DNA of 15,293 bases from CAZSPL01 sp964608735. Its GTDB lineage: Bacteria; JAJVIF01; JAPKYR01; CAZSPL01. Within the stretch, counting starts at the first letter, position 1. Each line of letters starts with the position of its first letter. The translations under genes were made by a program, and so were the position numbers. The notes under the pieces were generated by a model. The model saw only the letters and a program-made list of their open reading frames with translations. It had not been told where the DNA came from and ran no database searches. Location: assembly GCA_964608735.1 (NCBI GenBank), contig CAZSPL010000078.1:1-15293 (forward strand). Reading direction: 5' to 3'. Positions 6,682-15,057 of this stretch are shown here, one piece after another.

Positions 6682-7992
6682 TCACTCACTCCCTATCGCT
6701 TCGAACATCTCCTCCTCGGTTGTCGGCCCCGCATCCATGGGAGTCAGAACCCACTCGACCCTGCCTCGAACCCATAGATATTCAACGCCCTCTTCGATGA
6801 GGACAACCCGGTTTGTGCCTTCCACGCTCTTCAATGTCACGTTCACCCCGCTATTCGGCACCACCCCTTCCTGCCCGGGCGTGAGGACAATCTTCCCCGC
6901 GTCGAACCGGTTCGCCACAGTGACATACGGCACCGACTGCTTCCCGGGGGCGAATTCCACCGGGCCGATGGGACGCGTCACCGGCTTTATGTCGAATGCA
7001 TCTTCGGTAAGCATTAAATCCCCGCCGGGGGTCACCATTGCGCTCGGTGGCGCCTGGCTGCCGGATTCACCCGGCGATGGCAGTTCCCGAGTGCCTTCGG
7101 CGGTGACATCAGGCGGCCGTGGCTGCCCGATGCCCCCTTCCGGATGATATGCGCTCGGGTCGAATTCATCCCACGATGAGTCGATGGGTGGCAAAATATC
7201 ACCGCCGGAAGTCTGCCCGGGGGCGAACGGTTCGCCGAATGCATGCCCCGGGCCGTTGTGGATTGGCTCGAATGCCAGTGAAGGAAGCCTTACCAGAGCG
7301 TTGGCTGCGAATTCGTTGGATGGGTCGCGCTGGAGTATTTCCGTGAGACGCGACTCCGCCTCCTCGTAATCCCCCTGCAGGGCTTTCATCACCGCAAGCC
7401 CCACCGCGGCGCGGATTTCATGCGGCGCGAGCTCTTCGGCGTACTTGAAATGATACAGCGCTTCCGTAAGCGGATATTCTTCTGTCTCCTCGAACCTGAG
7501 GTTCAGCCCGGAAAGGGATGGATATCCCATTTCATCCGGCAATGCCCCCATCACGAATTCGCCGAGGGCGTCATTCCCGGCGGCGCTGAGCAGGTAAAGC
7601 TGCCCGAGAAGCAGGTGCGCCTCGACCGAGTCCTCCTTATTCTGTATGTCCGCCCTTACCGCGGCGATTGCCGCATCCCCTTCGCCGTCCAGCATGAGCG
7701 CCTTGCCGAGCGCAAGTTGTACGCCGGGAAGCCCCGGCGCGAGTTTCGACGCCCGCATGTATGCGAACACGGCATCGTCGATGAGTCCCTCGGCAAGCGC
7801 CGCATCCCCCTTGGCGACAAGGTCGGACGCCTGGTTTTCAGCGGCTTTACGCCCGGCGGCGGATTTCAGCGATGGATATAAAATACCGGGGATGATGATT
7901 ATCGCGGCGGCTATCACAAGCATGGCGATTACGCGGCCCATCGGTGCGCTTATACGCTTTGCTTGTACGTTATACGGTGTATGGCCTGCCAT
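6682..7992 (-). CDS. Signal-anchored TPR-repeat protein
   Basis: A 436-residue protein I cannot assign to a named family. A basic N-terminus precedes one hydrophobic segment (about 20-40) lacking a lipobox, so it is probably anchored in the inner membrane with the rest in the periplasm. Residues about 52-148 and 176-235 look like tetratricopeptide repeats: alternating small/large residues with repeats such as KGDAALAEGLIDDAVFAYMRAS and LAPGLPGVQLALGKAL, and the unit around LQGDYEEAESRLTEILQRDP. A Pro/Gly-rich linker (about 245-325) then leads to a C-terminal region (about 345-425) that appears beta-rich. TPRs usually scaffold protein complexes; the partner is unknown. The ATG at 7992 has AAGGA 7 nt upstream and a good promoter at 8066-8038. 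It lies directly ahead of plsX, but a terminator-like hairpin and a promoter separate them. Confidence 0.88.
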   Translation of the reverse strand: MAGHTPYNVQAKRISAPMGRVIAMLVIAAAIIIIPGILYPSLKSAAGRKAAENQASDLVAKGDAALAEGLIDDAVFAYMRASKLAPGLPGVQLALGKALMLDGEGDAAIAAVRADIQNKEDSVEAHLLLGQLYLLSAAGNDALGEFVMGALPDEMGYPSLSGLNLRFEETEEYPLTEALYHFKYAEELAPHEIRAAVGLAVMKALQGDYEEAESRLTEILQRDPSNEFAANALVRLPSLAFEPIHNGPGHAFGEPFAPGQTSGGDILPPIDSSWDEFDPSAYHPEGGIGQPRPPDVTAEGTRELPSPGESGSQAPPSAMVTPGGDLMLTEDAFDIKPVTRPIGPVEFAPGKQSVPYVTVANRFDAGKIVLTPGQEGVVPNSGVNVTLKSVEGTNRVVLIEEGVEYLWVRGRVEWVLTPMDAGPTTEEEMFEAIGSE

Positions 7993-8037
7993 CTGGATAT
8001 CCTTAATGCATGACCTCCGGGCCCGTTCATCGGTTCA

Positions 8038-8066
8038 AATATACTCTCAGCAAGGGTCTTATTCAA
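8038..8066 (-). promoter_or_regulatory. Sigma70-type promoter for the TPR gene
   Basis: The minus strand has TTGAAT (8066-8061, 4 of 6) and TATATT (8043-8038, 5 of 6) separated by exactly 17 nt. The predicted start of transcription is near 8031, giving a leader of about 40 nt to ATG 7992. That leader includes GGAGGT followed almost at once by an ATG-CAT-TAA triplet set, then AAGGA ahead of the real start. Confidence 0.65.
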
Positions 8067-8092
8067 GTGAAGTGATTCGACATTCAAGCCAG

Positions 8093-8176
8093 CAGAACCC
8101 CGACCGTAAGGGAGGGGCCCATTTCACAACGAAACCCGATGGAAAGGATGGCCCCTCCCTTACGGTCGGGATTCTG
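8093..8176. repeat. Near-perfect 27-bp inverted repeat (REP-like)
   Basis: The arms 8093-8119 and 8150-8176 are reverse complements at 26 of 27 positions (the mismatch is C8098 with A8171) around a 30-nt loop. The core is CCCGACCGTAAGGGAGGGG. It lies between the lipoprotein's terminator and the TPR gene's promoter. It has no T-run, so it is not a normal intrinsic terminator. The length and GC-richness fit a dispersed palindromic element such as a REP/RAYT-associated repeat or small MITE. I recall similar CCGTAAGGGAGGG palindromes being common in metagenomic bacterial genomes but cannot verify this here. Confidence 0.75.
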
Positions 8177-8210
8177 TCGGACATGGGTGAGATACCGGGA
8201 GCCGGGATGC

Positions 8211-8236
8211 AGAAAAGCCCCCATTACCGGGGGCTT
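8211..8236 (-). terminator. Intrinsic terminator of the lipoprotein gene
   Basis: On the minus strand AAGCCCCC (8236-8229) pairs with GGGGGCTT (8222-8215) around loop GGTAAT, giving an 8-bp stem; TTTT runs through the end of the stem and just beyond (8216-8213). It starts 43 nt after the lipoprotein stop at 8279. Confidence 0.75.
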
Positions 8237-8278
8237 GTTGATTTTATAAATGCTCTACGAATAAACGCTTGTCGAGTA

Positions 8279-10702
8279 TTATTGCCATCGCCAGCAGCGG
8301 ATATGCCTCGGCAACGCCGCGCCGGGGCGGAAACTCGCCGCCACAAGCACATGCTGGTTCGTGCCCACACTTACCGCCGGGCTGTTGACCTCATCCGGCG
8401 TTTCAACCGGGTCGATCATCTGCGGTACTTCCCAGTTATCCCCTTCATCGCACGACCAGGTCAGGTAGGAGGTGTCAGCCTTCGTCCAAACCACAAACAA
8501 GTTCTCCAAGCTGCCGCGCGCCATATCGGGATATGCATAGATATCCGGGAGCGTGTCTATCGCCTGATAATCGCCGAAACCCGCTCCTCCGGAATAGGAC
8601 CGCACAAACGCAAGTTCTATGCCGCCCGCCTGCTCATCGATGTATACCACGTATACCGCGCCGGAATCGCCGATTGCGACGCAGGGATTGATCTGGTCCG
8701 TATCGGTATTGTCCGGGTTCACTTTAACATCCGCGCCCCATGTGCTTCCGCCGTCCGATGACTTGTCGAGGAAAACATCCACGCCGGTATTCAGGCCGGA
8801 ATATTCATTCCGATGGTCCGACCATACGGCGTAGACCGTGTCGGTGTTATTGTCATAAGTGATGTCCAGCTTCCAGTCCTGTTTGCCGAACCAGTTAGCG
8901 CCGACCTGGTCGCCCACCGGCGTATTCAGGCTGACGATATCACTCGCCGCCGGCACCTTCGCGAACATCGCGACCTTGTCGCCGGATGTCCCGATATCTT
9001 CATCTATCCACAGCATGTAGAACGCGCCGTTGTCATCGGCGCATACAGCGGGCTGCCACTGCATCTGGTTGGGGATACCGCCCAGTTTCGCCGACATATT
9101 CGCCGTCCACGTCGTCCCGGCGTTGTTCGAGATGACATACATCGGTTCGTCGATATCCTGGTTGGGCCCGGCGGGGGAATAGCGCTGGTCGTCCCACAGT
9201 ACGCATATCCGCTGTCCGTCGGGCGTTACCGCGATCTCCGGGAACCGCTGGATGCGGTTGGTCGCTATATCGTCGCTGAGCCTGACATCTGCCGGAAGCC
9301 ATGTCTGGCCGCCGTCCGCTGATTTATTGAAGTAAACATCGGGGTCGCCCAGTCGGCTGTCTATCCAGACGATGTATACATTCATGCCGTCGGTCCAGAT
9401 GCAGTTTCGATGGCTCACCGAGTTCGGCGCGGTATTCTCATCCACCTGCCAGCCGTTGTTGTCGACCTTGGAATACGGCGGGCAGTTCGAGCCGCCGATG
9501 GTCGCGCCATAAAGCTGGTACGCGCCATACTGCCCGGTGCCCGCCCAGTTGGTCATGGCCGGCTGATAGTTCGCGTCATAGCAGGGAACCGAAATCAGCA
9601 CATCGGCCTTTCCCGCATGGGTGGGGGTACATCCGCCAATATCGATATGATATGTCGAATATGTCGGCCCGCCGGAGCCGGGAATCACTATCGCGTAGTT
9701 CGGACCGCTCCAGAGATCGAGCGCTTCCACCTGCACGGCGGTTACTTCGCCCGGGTTCTGCCAGTCGAAAACGTCGATGTCCAGCCCGAGGGCGCCGCTT
9801 CCGGTGTAACCGTCGAAGAAAAGCGTGTTATTCGTTTCAGCCACGCGTATCCTGTATGCCTCGGGTGAATTGCAGTTGATGGGATAGTCGTCGGGGAATG
9901 TCCACGGCGCGTCGCCGTCGGGGAATTCCCACGATGCATCGACCGCGTAGTTGAATATAACCCAGTTGGAGACAATTTTTCCGAAGTGAATATTATAGTG
10001 CCGCCAGTTCCAGGAGTCGGGGTCGAATGTCGCCCGGTTGGTGGTATTGAGGGTATCGAGCGAATCATTCACGCCGAGTCCGGAGGCGAACAGCTTGTAG
10101 CCGTTGAGGACGCTGTTGAAATTCGCCCACCAGTGCGGCGCGCCGAGAAGCCCGTCGGAATAGTTGAACCACGCGATGCCGTCCTCGAACTCCGATGGAT
10201 TCCACCACCGCGTGTAACCGTCGGCGTTCGTAAGCCTCGGCTCGTTCTGGCTCGGGATGCGGATGCTCGAATCATCCCATCCACTCATATTGCCCCGGCT
10301 GATGAAGATGCCGCGCACGTCGAACCCGCGGAATTCATCCAGCGGGAACGGGTGATGCAGGCCGACATCGACCGTGACAACGGGAAGCGTCGTATCGTCG
10401 AGGTTGTTGATTGACAGGTCGACAAGCGGCCCGGGGACTTCGAGGATATCCCGCACGTTGAGATGCAAAGTCGCTGTACGCGCGGGGACGGGCGTCAGGG
10501 TGTGCGCCTCTACGTCGTAAATCATCGCCCAGTACCCAAGCAGCGCGCGGGGCGTCGAGTCGAGCTCGCGCATGGCCTGGATGTCCGGGGAAAGCGTATT
10601 CTGCGAATCCGGCACCACCGCGCCGCCGTTTGAACAACTTACCCCGATTAGCATGACAAGCGCCATGCAACTAATGAGCGTTACCCATCTGAATTTCAAC
10701 AT
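8279..10702 (-). CDS. Large lipoprotein with Asp-box (BNR/sialidase-type) repeats
   Basis: An 807-residue exported protein. The N-terminus is a signal peptide with a hydrophobic core (about 7-20) ending in VSC, so C23 is the probable lipidated residue. Residues about 45-340 form a domain I do not recognise, rich in Trp, Asp and Asn, with stretches such as VDVGLHHPFPLDEF and GFDVRGIFI. From about 430 on it looks like a beta-propeller: Asp-box motifs occur at KSADGGQTW (460-468), SNNAGTTW (525-532), KSSDGGSTW (647-655) and SCDEGDNW (750-757), each next to VWxDxR- or YIDE-like strands. Asp-boxes mark sialidases and many non-enzymatic propellers. I cannot point to a sialidase Arg triad, so catalysis is not claimed. 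It is monocistronic: own promoter, AGGAGGT 8 nt before the ATG, own terminator. Likely located on the outer surface or in the periplasm. Confidence 0.9.
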   Translation of the reverse strand: MLKFRWVTLISCMALVMLIGVSCSNGGAVVPDSQNTLSPDIQAMRELDSTPRALLGYWAMIYDVEAHTLTPVPARTATLHLNVRDILEVPGPLVDLSINNLDDTTLPVVTVDVGLHHPFPLDEFRGFDVRGIFISRGNMSGWDDSSIRIPSQNEPRLTNADGYTRWWNPSEFEDGIAWFNYSDGLLGAPHWWANFNSVLNGYKLFASGLGVNDSLDTLNTTNRATFDPDSWNWRHYNIHFGKIVSNWVIFNYAVDASWEFPDGDAPWTFPDDYPINCNSPEAYRIRVAETNNTLFFDGYTGSGALGLDIDVFDWQNPGEVTAVQVEALDLWSGPNYAIVIPGSGGPTYSTYHIDIGGCTPTHAGKADVLISVPCYDANYQPAMTNWAGTGQYGAYQLYGATIGGSNCPPYSKVDNNGWQVDENTAPNSVSHRNCIWTDGMNVYIVWIDSRLGDPDVYFNKSADGGQTWLPADVRLSDDIATNRIQRFPEIAVTPDGQRICVLWDDQRYSPAGPNQDIDEPMYVISNNAGTTWTANMSAKLGGIPNQMQWQPAVCADDNGAFYMLWIDEDIGTSGDKVAMFAKVPAASDIVSLNTPVGDQVGANWFGKQDWKLDITYDNNTDTVYAVWSDHRNEYSGLNTGVDVFLDKSSDGGSTWGADVKVNPDNTDTDQINPCVAIGDSGAVYVVYIDEQAGGIELAFVRSYSGGAGFGDYQAIDTLPDIYAYPDMARGSLENLFVVWTKADTSYLTWSCDEGDNWEVPQMIDPVETPDEVNSPAVSVGTNQHVLVAASFRPGAALPRHIRCWRWQ

Positions 10703-10793
10703 GCTTCTTTACCTCCTATGCTTGAAGCACAGCTATAAGGATACGCTGGAGGATTCTCTCGTTGCGGGGATGTCCGGCTCCTCCGCTGGACGT

Positions 10794-10825
10794 ATTATAT
10801 TATACCACTAATTTTTGAAAATCAA
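10794..10825 (-). promoter_or_regulatory. Extended -10 promoter of the lipoprotein gene
   Basis: The minus strand reads TGGTATAATATAAT, with two overlapping consensus -10 boxes (10804-10799 and 10799-10794) and an extended TG. TTGATT (10825-10820) is 15 nt upstream of the first box and 20 nt upstream of the second, so the -35 is suboptimal. The leader is about 85-90 nt and contains GGAGGA/TCCTCC (10784-10779 and 10753-10748), which can pair. The ATG at 10702 has AGGAGGT 8 nt upstream. Confidence 0.65.
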
Positions 10826-10829
10826 CGGG

Positions 10830-12635
10830 TTAAGGGGCGGAAGAGGGCTTGAGGGCGTACATCGCGATGGATTTCGGCTTCGACCATGGGAACGGCCGGT
10901 ACTCCGCGCGGTCGATTATCTGCCACTCGACATCGATAAGCGGCCCCGCCATGAACGGCTGGCCCTCCCCTTCCTCGCGTATGTACATCTCATATTGCCT
11001 CGGGAGATCGAGGCTGATGATGTACACGGGATAAATTCCCGGCGGTAATGACTCGACATCCGGTTGATGAAGCGTGCCCACTATGCTCTTGAGAAACGCC
11101 TCATCGCTGTAATACTCGAACGCCGTATACTCGAGCCCCGCTTCGATTTCCCCATCGAACCCGCCGGCAAATGGCGCGCTCGACGTTATGCGCGGCAATC
11201 CTTCCGGTAACAAATCCCACCGCACGGTGTTCCAGGAGAAATATTCGTTCGCGAGAAGCCCGGTGCCGATAATCAGCGCGATGGGAAACGCCCACATCCA
11301 CTTCGGCAACGGCTTGTCCGAATCGAGACGTCCCGCGAGAAGCACGAACACGAGCGGCAGCATCGGTATGAGATAGCGGTCGGAGAATATATCCGACAGC
11401 AGCGGGAATATTGCGGTGGAGATGAGCATCCACCACACGAATCCCCTGCCCTTGCCGCTTTCGACGCCGGTCATCACGCGACCCATCGCCCCGAGCCAGA
11501 AGAGAATCCCCCCGATGCATACGACGAGTTTTGCATAGTCGAAGAAGTCATTCCCGAGGACAATCCCCGCCCCGGGAAGGATATCCCCCTTAACCCCAAG
11601 CCCGTACGCCGTGATCGTATTTGGCGGCAGTATACCGTGCGAGTCGGTTGCAATCAGAATGACCGATGTGACAAGCAGCGCGGGAAGCAACACGAACCAC
11701 ACGATGCGCGCGGCTTTCGCATCTATCGCGCTTCCTTCGCCGCCCTTCCACTTCGGGCCCGAGCGAATGAAAAGCCATATCGTTACGGGAAGAATAATCG
11801 CCCCGAAATAACCCGACCATTTCGCGAGCCCGATGATACGCGACGATGCATACGGGAAAAACTCCTTTGAAATCAGCGCCATCTTCAGTGTGTGGAGAAA
11901 AATCCTCTGTATATGCCCCGCCTGGTATGGATTCTTACCGCTGAGTGTAAGCCATGCTTCCAGCCCGATGAACGCCGCCAGCGGGACGAGGTGTATTATC
12001 CACAGCGTTCCCGGCTTCAGCCGTCCGCGATGCAAAAATATGTATATAAAAAATGCAACATATGTCAGCAGCGCGTTTGTACGGCTGAGTATCGCTATGG
12101 CGAATCCCAGCGCCGCAAGCATTGCCCAAAGCGCGCCGCGCTCACCCGGCTCATCTTTCGACCGAACATACAAAGCCCCATAATAAAACGCGAAAACCAG
12201 CCCGAAATGGAAGAACGGGTCGGTCATGAACGCGAGCGATGTCTTAAAGAACGGCGGCATCCCGATAAGAAGCACCGTCCCGAGCAGGGCGAGGGCGTCG
12301 CGACGCGTGTATAGACGGATGAACTTATATGTATATATCGCCCCGAGAAACGAGAAAACATATGCGAGCATGTTGAGCTTCAGGAACGCAAACCCGCCGG
12401 TAAGTTTGCAAACCCAGTATCCAAGCCAGATCTGGAACAGCGGCGTCGCGGCCTGGGCTTCGCTGAACTTGATTTCCCCCGACTTGATGCTGTCCAGGAC
12501 ATTGCGCGAGTAAAAAACCGAATCGCCGTAGGGAAAATGAATCTTCGGAAGGAAAATTACCAGCCCGACAATATAAATGACGATTATTACCGCGTACGCG
12601 GCGAATCCCGAGGCCCTTTTTTCATCTTCTTCCAT
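10830..12635 (-). CDS. GT-C membrane glycosyltransferase, GT39/PMT-like
   Basis: A 601-residue multi-pass membrane protein with roughly ten or more hydrophobic helices between residues 11 and 460, followed by a soluble C-terminal domain of about 140 residues. The first helix (about 11-29) is followed by an extracytoplasmic loop with D38 in HFPYGDSVFYSR and then TPLFQIWLGYW. A second loop has FMTDPFFHF (D139). This matches GT39/ArnT-like enzymes, which use lipid-phosphate sugars on the periplasmic side of the inner membrane, and whose first-loop acidic residue is catalytic. Acceptor and sugar are unknown. The ATG at 12635 overlaps the preceding gene's TGA by 1 nt (TGATG); a GTG at 12638 would give a 4-nt overlap. 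Both imply translational coupling to the sulfatase-fold gene. Confidence 0.85.
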   Translation of the reverse strand: MEEDEKRASGFAAYAVIIVIYIVGLVIFLPKIHFPYGDSVFYSRNVLDSIKSGEIKFSEAQAATPLFQIWLGYWVCKLTGGFAFLKLNMLAYVFSFLGAIYTYKFIRLYTRRDALALLGTVLLIGMPPFFKTSLAFMTDPFFHFGLVFAFYYGALYVRSKDEPGERGALWAMLAALGFAIAILSRTNALLTYVAFFIYIFLHRGRLKPGTLWIIHLVPLAAFIGLEAWLTLSGKNPYQAGHIQRIFLHTLKMALISKEFFPYASSRIIGLAKWSGYFGAIILPVTIWLFIRSGPKWKGGEGSAIDAKAARIVWFVLLPALLVTSVILIATDSHGILPPNTITAYGLGVKGDILPGAGIVLGNDFFDYAKLVVCIGGILFWLGAMGRVMTGVESGKGRGFVWWMLISTAIFPLLSDIFSDRYLIPMLPLVFVLLAGRLDSDKPLPKWMWAFPIALIIGTGLLANEYFSWNTVRWDLLPEGLPRITSSAPFAGGFDGEIEAGLEYTAFEYYSDEAFLKSIVGTLHQPDVESLPPGIYPVYIISLDLPRQYEMYIREEGEGQPFMAGPLIDVEWQIIDRAEYRPFPWSKPKSIAMYALKPSSAP

Positions 12636-15049
12636 CACTGGTCGAGGTATCCCAGGCTCTTCGCGAGGCCCCTGAGCCCCGCGCCGAAATAACTCATGTC
12701 ACCCTCCATCTCCTTATGCATCTTGCCGACCATCCGGTCCGCCTCGTCGATTTCCTTGAGCCTCAGGCGCAGATACCGCGCCATCTCCGGGTTATCATAG
12801 ATGACATTCTTCAATTCGTGGGGGTCATCGGCGAGATTGAAAAGCTCATCCCCTTCGACGAAATCGGGAAGAAACTCCTCCTCGTCGTCCTCCGCCTGGT
12901 AACTCGCGTCGAAAATCGACGGGTCGTGGAACCTGTTGCGCGAATGTATATATTTCCAGTCCCCTATCCTGATGCCCTGCAGGTCTTCGTCGAAGTAAAA
13001 CAAATCCTCCGAGAATATCACCCGCCCTTCAGGCGGCACGAATTTCGGTTTCACCCCGAGCTGAACCTCCGCGGCATCCATCAGCACCCCGGATGCATCG
13101 CGGGCGGCGGCGCTTCGGCTGGATTTCAACGCTTCGAGCCGTTCGCTGATGGTCTTCTCTTCGCTGTCGCCCGTGCTTCCGGGATTAAGGTTCATCCGGC
13201 CATCGCCGGCATATGACATATCGCCGCGCAGGACGGCTTCCGCCAGGCTCTCCCCGCGGTACAGCTTCGGCTCCACCGACGCGCCCGTGAAATCGAGGAG
13301 CGTCGGGAACAGGTCGATAAGGCTCACCACATCGGAAATACGTCCCGGCTGTATCCGCCCCGGAAGCCTGAATATGAGCGGAACATGCAACACTTCCTGG
13401 TAGACCGTACTCCCATGCTCCAGCCCGTTGTGGTCGAAGAATTCCTCGCCATGGTCGGAGAGGATTATCACCAGCGTGTCGTCCTTCAAATCCAGCTCAT
13501 CGAGCCTGTCGAGTATCCTCCCCGCGACTTCGTCGGAGAATCGCAGCTCCGCGTCGTACAAATTCACGATATGCCGCTTCAAGCCGTACTTGTAATGCGC
13601 GGACCCCGTGCGCCAGCTCGGAAGCCCGCCATACGACGGCGCGCGCCTGATACCGCCGATGTCGGGAAGCTCATCCTTGTACGGCGACGGCGGCGTATAT
13701 GGATAATGCGGGTCGTACAGGTGAACCCACAGGAAAAATTTCTCATCCTTGTGAGTGTCGAGCCAGTCGAATGCATTCCCCACCTGCTTGTCGACTATCA
13801 TCCGCCCCGATTCCCACAGCCCGAGGTCATCGAGTTTCTTGTGAATGTAGAAATTAACTTCATCGAAAAGAAGCCCGGTCGAAAGGTGCGATGCGTTGAA
13901 AAATTCCCAGTATTTCCCGAAACCGCGACCGAGTCCCGTCGCGGGATTCATATACGGGTTGCAGTGAAACGCCCCGCACGCGTAGCCCTCTTCCCGCAGC
14001 GCTTCCGGCAATGTCGTTATCGCGCGATACACCCTCTTGTTCAGATATGTCCCGCCGCTTTCGACGGGCCACGCGCCGGTCATCCACGATGATATGCTCG
14101 CAAGCGTCCACGGCGCCGTCGAGTATGTGTTCTCGAACAGCAGCGCCTCGCTCGCGAACCTGTCGATATTCGGCGAAAATTTCCCCGGCTCGATCAACGG
14201 GTTCGCCGGTTCATAGCCGTAACATCCGAGATGATCCGCCCGCAATGCATCGATGCTCAGCATCACCACGTTTATCTCATCGCCCGAACGCCTCGCGTAC
14301 GTCTGCTTCGGCTGCATCAGCGCGATGATACCCCACAGCGCGAAGCATACGGCGAGAAGCGCTATCGTCCCCACCCAAGCGCGACGCTTCAGCGCGATGA
14401 GGGCGTGCGTCCATCGGTTGAGCAATTTCACGATGAAACTCACGATGAACGCGACGACGATCAAAATGAGAATTTGCAAAATCGGGTGAAGTTTCACTCC
14501 GATCGCGAGGAGAACCACCTCCCCGGCGAGCGGGAAAAGCAGCACGAACCATGCGACGCTGCTTATGTAGAGCGCGACGCGTCCCCTCGGAAGCCGCGCG
14601 ATGAGCTGATGCACCGCCCCGGCGATGATGAACGCCGCCATCCCGCCGATGATGAATATCTCCGCGAAAAGAAACAGCTTCGCCAGCGCTCCCTGCCTCA
14701 AGCGGAGCATCTCGCCGATGGCCTCCTGGTCGTTCCACGTGTAGAGGAAGACGAGGATGATGAACATCGCGAGCCCGGTGTTGTACTCAACCACCCGCGC
14801 GTAGTCGGCATCGCGCATGCGTCGCGGGATGAACAGGCACAGCAGCAGGTTGATGATGATTTGCAGAATGCAGAATGTGAGGACGTAGAGGAAGTACGCG
14901 CGGGCGAGGAATGCTATAAGCCCGCCGAACGACGCCACCATGCCGGGGTTGGCAAATATCGCGTCGACCGACTGGAACGATGCGAACAGCACGCCGATGG
15001 CCGCGCCGACCGCAAGGGCAATAGGAACCGTACGTCTCAAAGTCGCCAT
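12635..15049 (-). CDS. Membrane-anchored sulfatase-fold (alkaline phosphatase superfamily) enzyme
   Basis: From ATG 15049 the protein has 804 residues. About 5-243 holds around seven hydrophobic helices, ending at the inner membrane. The rest is a periplasmic sulfatase-fold domain. Metal-ligand candidates are D267 in MLSIDALRADHLGCYG, D532/H533 in ILSDHGEEFF and H545 in LEHGST; D446 and H448 lie in HLYDPHYPY. The nucleophile position, seen by aligning WTLASISSWMTG to the usual C/S-x-P-x-R...TG block, carries Thr (T315), and the Arg is missing. Formylglycine activation is therefore unlikely; Thr is the nucleophile of phosphoethanolamine transferases and LTA synthase. A TTG at 15115 opens a longer frame, but a promoter-like TGCTATCAT at 15066-15058 favours 15049. 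It is the first gene of a pair with the GT39-like transferase, so a glycan- or lipid-modifying role is plausible. Confidence 0.88.
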   Translation of the reverse strand: MATLRRTVPIALAVGAAIGVLFASFQSVDAIFANPGMVASFGGLIAFLARAYFLYVLTFCILQIIINLLLCLFIPRRMRDADYARVVEYNTGLAMFIILVFLYTWNDQEAIGEMLRLRQGALAKLFLFAEIFIIGGMAAFIIAGAVHQLIARLPRGRVALYISSVAWFVLLFPLAGEVVLLAIGVKLHPILQILILIVVAFIVSFIVKLLNRWTHALIALKRRAWVGTIALLAVCFALWGIIALMQPKQTYARRSGDEINVVMLSIDALRADHLGCYGYEPANPLIEPGKFSPNIDRFASEALLFENTYSTAPWTLASISSWMTGAWPVESGGTYLNKRVYRAITTLPEALREEGYACGAFHCNPYMNPATGLGRGFGKYWEFFNASHLSTGLLFDEVNFYIHKKLDDLGLWESGRMIVDKQVGNAFDWLDTHKDEKFFLWVHLYDPHYPYTPPSPYKDELPDIGGIRRAPSYGGLPSWRTGSAHYKYGLKRHIVNLYDAELRFSDEVAGRILDRLDELDLKDDTLVIILSDHGEEFFDHNGLEHGSTVYQEVLHVPLIFRLPGRIQPGRISDVVSLIDLFPTLLDFTGASVEPKLYRGESLAEAVLRGDMSYAGDGRMNLNPGSTGDSEEKTISERLEALKSSRSAAARDASGVLMDAAEVQLGVKPKFVPPEGRVIFSEDLFYFDEDLQGIRIGDWKYIHSRNRFHDPSIFDASYQAEDDEEEFLPDFVEGDELFNLADDPHELKNVIYDNPEMARYLRLRLKEIDEADRMVGKMHKEMEGDMSYFGAGLRGLAKSLGYLDQ

Positions 15050-15057
15050 AGGGTGTA

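Noticed and set aside
7646..8761. A 371-codon plus-strand open frame crossing the intergenic region
   Set aside because: It runs antisense through the TPR gene, the palindrome, the terminator and the lipoprotein end. Its composition is biased and no Shine-Dalgarno or family motif is visible.
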